Assembly: GCA_027366195.1 (NCBI GenBank)
Contig: DAHXKW010000112.1
Location: 1-9,637 of the forward strand
Length of the DNA: 9,637 bases
Source of the DNA: Alphaproteobacteria bacterium
Lineage (GTDB): Bacteria > Pseudomonadota > Alphaproteobacteria > G02398745 > G023898745
Reading direction: 5' to 3'
The notes beneath the pieces were generated by a model. The model was not told the DNA's origin. It ran no database searches and saw nothing but the letters and a program-made list of their open reading frames with translations. Positions 6,319 to 9,637 of the stretch are shown here, in pieces; positions within the stretch are counted from its first letter, which is position 1, and every line of letters begins with the position of its first letter. The translations under genes and the position numbers were made by a program.

Positions 6319-7266
6319 CTATTGAACAACGCAAAGACAGCTATTGGGAGGGGGGTTTTTTTGAGAGGATTTAACTTCTTCTCTCCGTGCGCAGTCTAAG
6401 CAACCTAGATACATCTCAATGTCAAAGCATAAAGATGAAGTTGCGTCTTTTTCATGCGCCAACTCTCCCTGTAGTCTTTCTAATAAGGATTCTAATGCCA
6501 CAGATTCTCTGTCTGTTTTGAGCATGAGTTCGAAATAAACACCTCGTACTCGTCTAGAAATATATGATTTAGGGTCCTCAGTTAATCTGGCCAGTGCTCT
6601 CATGATTTCCGACAACTTTCCTCCTAATTCTGAGGTTTTTGGGAAAGAAAGCTGAGCATGAGCAAGTGTTGCCCTTTTGGCGATTTGGTTTATAAGTTCT
6701 GATGTACATGGTAAGTTATACACGGAAGCTAGGAGGCTTGCTGGTGTGAATTGACCATTAGACGGTGGAACCAAAATTTTAGAAGCACGGGAAATACCTT
6801 CTGTGCTTGCGGGGTCTGGCAATAAAAGTGCTGGGAATTTTTGGGCATTTTGTGGGCGTTGGCATTTCGCGCAAGATTGTTGTGTTCCACTGTATGTTGC
6901 AAGGTCATCAGGATGTAGCAGACTGAAGTGGTGCTCTTCTACGCCTGTTTCATTTTTACGTGTACCCGTGTACCAATATCTGAGCATACCACCATTAGGT
7001 GTGCCATCCCCATGTTGTGTTTGGAAACCTTTGATATTCTCTGCCAAACCAGGGTTATTAGGTAACAAAGCAACACAACAATCGCCAAAATCAAAGGGCG
7101 AGTTTAGAGGATCATACTGCTCTCCTTTAAAAGGAGGAAGCTCATTTGGTGCGCTGAGAAGTTCAACAACACAAAAATCTGGACTTTCAAACCCAGCAAT
7201 ATGGCTTGAAAATTTATATGTTGGGGGTTGTCCGCCAAAAATCAAGCTTAGAAAAAATAGTAACAT
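6319..7266 (-). CDS. secreted-looking protein of unknown function with C-terminal CaaX box
   Basis: The 315-residue product is not recognised as a known family. The ATG at 7266 gives the N-terminus MLLFFLSLIFGGQP, a hydrophobic signal-like segment. The first half is rich in Pro, Gly, Asn and Asp and has a CxxC pair (CAKC, 133-136). The second half, from about residue 185, is mostly helical, with heptad-like Leu spacing in TDRESVALESLLERLQGELA. The chain ends NSCLCVVQ-stop. CVVQ fits the eukaryotic CaaX rule (C, two aliphatics, Q, favouring farnesylation), with a second Cys two residues upstream, as in H-Ras CKCVLS. Before this tail the coding strand has A7 next to C6 (6362-6350). A promoter lies at 7323-7295 and a terminator at 6236-6201. 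An effector lipidated by the host is the inferred role. Confidence 0.7.
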   Translation of the reverse strand: MLLFFLSLIFGGQPPTYKFSSHIAGFESPDFCVVELLSAPNELPPFKGEQYDPLNSPFDFGDCCVALLPNNPGLAENIKGFQTQHGDGTPNGGMLRYWYTGTRKNETGVEEHHFSLLHPDDLATYSGTQQSCAKCQRPQNAQKFPALLLPDPASTEGISRASKILVPPSNGQFTPASLLASVYNLPCTSELINQIAKRATLAHAQLSFPKTSELGGKLSEIMRALARLTEDPKSYISRRVRGVYFELMLKTDRESVALESLLERLQGELAHEKDATSSLCFDIEMYLGCLDCARREEVKSSQKNPPPNSCLCVVQ

Positions 7267-7294
7267 ATTTTACCATCAAAAAAATCTATAATAA

Positions 7295-7323
7295 AAGATA
7301 CCAAGGTGTTAATAAACAGTCAA
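7295..7323 (-). promoter_or_regulatory. promoter of the CaaX-tailed gene
   Basis: On the minus strand TTGACT (7323-7318, five of six to the -35 consensus) and TATCTT (7300-7295, four of six to the -10) are 17 bases apart. Transcription would begin near 7288, about 22 bases before the ATG at 7266. Confidence 0.55.
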
Positions 7324-7350
7324 GTGAATTCCTAACTTAATAGAGCATGG

Positions 7351-7541
7351 TACAAATCAAAACAGCTCTGTTTCAGGTTTCGCATTTAACTCACAGGACG
7401 TACAACAATAAAGTCGCTCAGCTGATTCGAAGCTTACCCAACCTTGGTGCCCCGTATTTGCCGTTAGCCCTGTGATCACCAAAGCTTTAGATGTTGAGAT
7501 GCATCGACACGATGAAGTCCTCCACCAATTACATCCAGTAA
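7351..7541 (+). pseudogene. murF: internally deleted remnant of a second murF copy
   Basis: Two blocks match murF at 4990-6189 on the same strand. Bases 7351-7408 match 5031-5088 (codons around Val21-Asp30 of MurF), and 7408-7541 match about 5984-6117 (VAQLIRSLPNLGA onward, C-terminal domain). About 895 bp of murF is missing at the junction near 7408. The second block has many point differences and a two-base insertion at GGTGCC-CC-GTATT that shifts the frame, and the first block lacks the start codon. It cannot encode a working ligase. The divergence suggests either an old duplication or a piece brought in from a related strain. Its right end runs into the 3' end of the minus-strand gene at 7529. 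Confidence 0.85.
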
Positions 7542-8074
7542 CAGCAGCAGAACCACGCCAAACATGAACAACAACCTGTTTCTTCTTCTTGTTCTGTCGG
7601 TTCTTGCTTTTGCAATAACTGTAGTTGCCAAAGTGCAAAATACTTTTGTATGGTTCCTTGTAAAATACCTATATTGTTATCGTTAGGTATCTGTATCTTG
7701 TCTAATTCTTTCTGTGCCGTAATAATAGTATTAGCCATTTGCGTTCTTGCAGCAACTTGTATTGATTGCTGCAAGAATTGCGCCATGCTTGTTTGTAAAG
7801 CCCTAAAATACCCCTCAGCTCCTATATCTTCTTCCGAGTCTGTATCACCAGCAGACTGTACAACAACTTGCTCCACTGCATCGGTTGAATTACTTGCCTG
7901 TAGCAGCTGGTCGCATAAAGCTTGTACAGGCGCCAACACAAACTTGATAGACCGCCCATAATACTTGCTGGCAGCATACCTGAACCCTGCTTCTTCAGCC
8001 TCTGTTAAACCCGGCACAACAATACCAGCAACCTGATCAGCAGCAACAATAATCATAGCACTCAAAAAAAACAT
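7529..8074 (-). CDS. small secreted-looking protein with cysteine-cluster C-terminus
   Basis: ATG 8074 is preferred over the TTG at 8092 because a GGGGG Shine-Dalgarno-like tract lies five bases before it; this gives 181 residues. The N-terminus MFFLSAMIIVAADQVAG is a hydrophobic signal-like segment. The middle is mostly predicted helix, rich in Gln and Ala, with an acidic patch DTDSEEDIG. The end is CCSCLAWFCCCYWM, six cysteines in the last 14 residues, which resembles palmitoylated tails of eukaryotic membrane-anchored proteins. No known family is recognised. The final YWM and the stop are encoded by antisense DNA of the murF remnant, so the original 3' end has probably been replaced. A sigma-70-like promoter is at 8145-8116. 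Confidence 0.6.
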   Translation of the reverse strand: MFFLSAMIIVAADQVAGIVVPGLTEAEEAGFRYAASKYYGRSIKFVLAPVQALCDQLLQASNSTDAVEQVVVQSAGDTDSEEDIGAEGYFRALQTSMAQFLQQSIQVAARTQMANTIITAQKELDKIQIPNDNNIGILQGTIQKYFALWQLQLLQKQEPTEQEEETGCCSCLAWFCCCYWM

Positions 8075-8115
8075 AACACCCCCTTTTCCCAATGCTTGTT
8101 GATCATTTTTGGTAA

Positions 8116-8145
8116 ATCATACCACTATTGCAGAATCTAAATCAA
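8116..8145 (-). promoter_or_regulatory. promoter of the cysteine-tail gene
   Basis: On the minus strand TTGATT (8145-8140) and TATGAT (8121-8116, five of six to the -10 consensus) are 18 bases apart. Transcription would start near 8109, about 35 bases before ATG 8074. The gap from here to the pseudogene at 8287 shows nothing else that can be supported. Confidence 0.5.
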
Positions 8146-8286
8146 AAATAATCAACACTTTTCTTGCCTCATTGCAAATCGCCACACACCCTGCCTTCTG
8201 ACCCATTTTTATGCAAAATGATCATATTACATGGAATATTCTCCCACACCACACACAAAACACCCTTTCTTTGTCTGCAAAAAATT

Positions 8287-8697
8287 TTAAAGCCGTTTTA
8301 TTATGCGGCGCAAGCTCGCTATCGGACACTCAACAGCACATCGTTGGCGAGATATTTTAAAACAAAACTACCGGTGACATGAAATCCCCGCCTATTGCGG
8401 CAATGCCATTAAACGCTTAACTAAAAAACCAAAGGGATATTTTGTCGATTCTGGCGTGGCTTGTTCTTTACAGAACATAGGTTCTCCGCAAGCACTTTTA
8501 GCCCACCCTAGATTTTGTGCCTTATTTGAAACATAGATTTTGTCTTGGCTACGTGCATTTGAAAGAGCGGCACAGGTTTACCATTGGCGGACAACCACGT
8601 GCCCATGGGTAATGGGATTATTGTTTATGCTGACGACCATGTTCTAGAAATTGGTGATTCACTCTGGTGTATCCCATTTAATAGCCTGTCTGTGTAA
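8287..8697 (+). pseudogene. decayed C-terminal half of a second DUF4143 ATPase
   Basis: Three plus-strand segments in two frames line up with the DUF4143 domain. The first, up to the TGA at 8380, contains AAQARYRTLNSTSLARYF, like the family's C-A-A-R-x-G-x-L-L-N-x-x-S-L-A region. The second (8387-8536) contains NAIKRLTKKPKGYFVDSGVA and SPQALLAHPRFCALFET, the very typical K-R-L-x-K-x-P-K-x-Y-F-x-D-S-G-L-A block. The third (about 8606-8697) contains NGIIVYADDHVLEIGDSLWC followed by IPFNSL, the usual C-terminus. Stops and frame changes separate them, and the Walker motifs are absent. It belongs to the same family as the gene at 404-1609 but is not a copy of it. Confidence 0.8.
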
Positions 8698-8752
8698 ATA
8701 TGCCGGCAATCTCCTGTGCAACCAACAATTGGGGTAAATAAGTTGTAAAAAA

Positions 8753-9544
8753 TCACTGCTTAATTAAAATTGATCTTTCACCAAACAATCGTCTGATAGC
8801 TTCAAAAGGCGAATTAGAGTTTGAAACGGCCGCATCTACTGGTTGCCGTGGCATCTGGTGGTGGCGTACAGTGATTTTCGTGATTTGTTGATTATCTCTA
8901 ATGACATTAGCGACACCTTGATCAACAGTACACCCACTAAGATCTAGATGTGATAACCATGGCATGTTTTTAATGACATCCCCCCACCCTATGAAGGCAT
9001 GCACTAAGCCTTGCCAATTAGTAAAATATAAATCCGTCACTATTTCTCCCAGTTTTGTGTCCTTAAGGTAAGCTTGCATGATTTTTGTTTTCGCATCCCC
9101 CTGAGCTTCACTACCTGGTTTTTTTTGTATTTCTGTACCCATAGAACCGTTACTACGAATATTAAACGTGATATCACCTTGCGTATACGTACTAAAAACT
9201 GGTGCGTTCGTTAACATAAGACGACAACCTAAACTACGATATTTAGAAAAACATTGCGCAAATGTATCCCAACTATTTGGATCAGTGCCAGTAGAGTTAT
9301 CGACTTTATTTTTATCCGTCTCAAGAACATCTTTCCCAATCTTGAAACCATAAAACAAAACATGATGATCAGATGCTGCCTTGTTTTTAGCAATATCTAA
9401 TGCAGCATTAACAGCTGAAGAATGTGGATGCCAGTACGCTTCAGTATCTCCATGGCTAAAAACGACATAATCAGAATCTACACGCTTATACCAAGCACGC
9501 AGTGTGCAAGTTTTTTTTAAAGGCAGAAAACATTTGAGAGAACA
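8753..9544 (-). CDS. unknown protein with a leucine-rich-repeat-like segment, 5' end probably broken
   Basis: The frame is open from a TGA at 9547-9545 down to the TAA at 8753. No ATG or GTG exists in the upstream part. The TTG at 9358 would give 201 residues, but plausible protein sequence clearly continues upstream of it (RVDSDYVVFSHGDTEAYWHP, then AALDIAKNK), so that TTG is not the true start. The coding strand has eight A's at 9518-9511, and another frame beyond it also looks protein-like, so a frameshift is likely there. Near the C-terminus MPWLSHLDLSGCTV followed by VIRDNQQITKITV resembles one leucine-rich repeat (L-x-x-L-x-L-x-x-C). The rest matches nothing I recognise. No signal peptide can be judged without the true start. 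Confidence 0.5.
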   Translation of the reverse strand, partial: CSLKCFLPLKKTCTLRAWYKRVDSDYVVFSHGDTEAYWHPHSSAVNAALDIAKNKAASDHHVLFYGFKIGKDVLETDKNKVDNSTGTDPNSWDTFAQCFSKYRSLGCRLMLTNAPVFSTYTQGDITFNIRSNGSMGTEIQKKPGSEAQGDAKTKIMQAYLKDTKLGEIVTDLYFTNWQGLVHAFIGWGDVIKNMPWLSHLDLSGCTVDQGVANVIRDNQQITKITVRHHQMPRQPVDAAVSNSNSPFEAIRRLFGERSILIKQ

Positions 9545-9637
9545 TCAAAATTTTGTTTAGATGAATTTGAAGAAAACACAAACAAAACCCGATGCCTCTA
9601 GAAGATTTTATCATCCTCGTATACTGCCTTGTCGATG
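9545..9637 (-). other. probable upstream part of the broken gene, in other frames
   Basis: One minus-strand frame reads IDKAVYEDDKIF, a stop, then RHRVLFVFSSNSSKQNFDVL, which is protein-like and runs towards the 8753-9544 gene in a different frame. Another frame is open with an ATG (MIKSSRGIGFCLCFLQIHLN). The sequence cannot decide which is real, and the window ends here. Confidence 0.3.

Noticed and set aside
6240..6345. Plus-strand reading SWDFENQQFMSIEQRKDSYW after murF
   Set aside because: Looks protein-like but has no start, is short and overlaps the end of the CaaX gene antisense; no family is recognised.
6803..7291. 162-residue plus-strand reading frame
   Set aside because: It lies antisense to the CaaX-tailed gene, which has a promoter, signal-like start and sensible composition; this frame does not.
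7357..7638. 93-residue minus-strand reading frame
   Set aside because: It is mostly antisense to the murF remnant and overlaps the cysteine-tail gene in another frame; no start site or coding character of its own.
7650..7961. 103-residue plus-strand cysteine-rich reading frame
   Set aside because: Shadow of the minus-strand cysteine-tail gene; the Cys codons arise from the Ala/Thr/Gln codons read antisense, and no ribosome binding site is present.
8100..8223. TGATCATTTTTG and an inverted near-copy about 110 bp away
   Set aside because: Short, AT-rich and built on the common palindrome TGATCA; no gene or mobile element lies between them.
1..9637. CRISPR arrays, tRNA or rRNA genes
   Set aside because: No direct repeats with regular spacers and no cloverleaf or rRNA-like sequence were seen on either strand.

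Overview
The window looks like chromosomal DNA of an AT-rich, host-associated bacterium. The best guess is an intracellular alphaproteobacterium of the Holosporales/Paracaedibacter type that lives in amoebae or other protists. This is inferred from the mix of ordinary peptidoglycan genes, small secreted-looking proteins with eukaryote-directed features, decayed genes and insertion-sequence DNA. No rRNA or other diagnostic marker is present, so the taxonomy is not proven.

Left part (1-2550). The window opens with the first 20 codons of an IS transposase on the minus strand. After a gene-poor stretch come two minus-strand genes: murI (glutamate racemase, GTG start) and, just downstream of it, an AAA-type ATPase with a C-terminal DUF4143/PD-(D/E)XK-like domain. 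The murI-ATPase junction holds three degenerate 22-bp repeats. The ATPase keeps its conserved N-terminus in frame but has no ATG, GTG or TTG there. A hairpin plus T-run follows its stop.

Middle part (2584-6189). A good sigma-70-like promoter drives a two-gene plus-strand unit: a Sel1-repeat protein and an M91 (NleD-like) zinc metallopeptidase with HELIH. Both start with short hydrophobic segments and are plausible secreted host-interaction proteins. They are followed by a HAD-family sugar-phosphate-type phosphatase/mutase and by murF, which adds D-Ala-D-Ala to the UDP-MurNAc-tripeptide. MurI supplies D-glutamate to the same pathway.

Right part (6190-9637). This is an accessory, decaying region. 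It contains a 315-residue secreted-looking protein ending in -CLCVVQ, a textbook eukaryotic CaaX prenylation box. Next is a 191-bp second, internally deleted copy of murF, and then a 181-residue secreted-looking protein with a cysteine-cluster tail whose last codons run into the murF remnant. After that come a frameshifted fragment of a second DUF4143 ATPase and a probably 5'-broken gene with a leucine-rich-repeat-like segment.

The most interesting reading is that murF is flanked by turnover of effector-like genes. At least one protein carries a C-terminal signal that only a eukaryotic host could process, downstream of a slippage-prone homopolymer.
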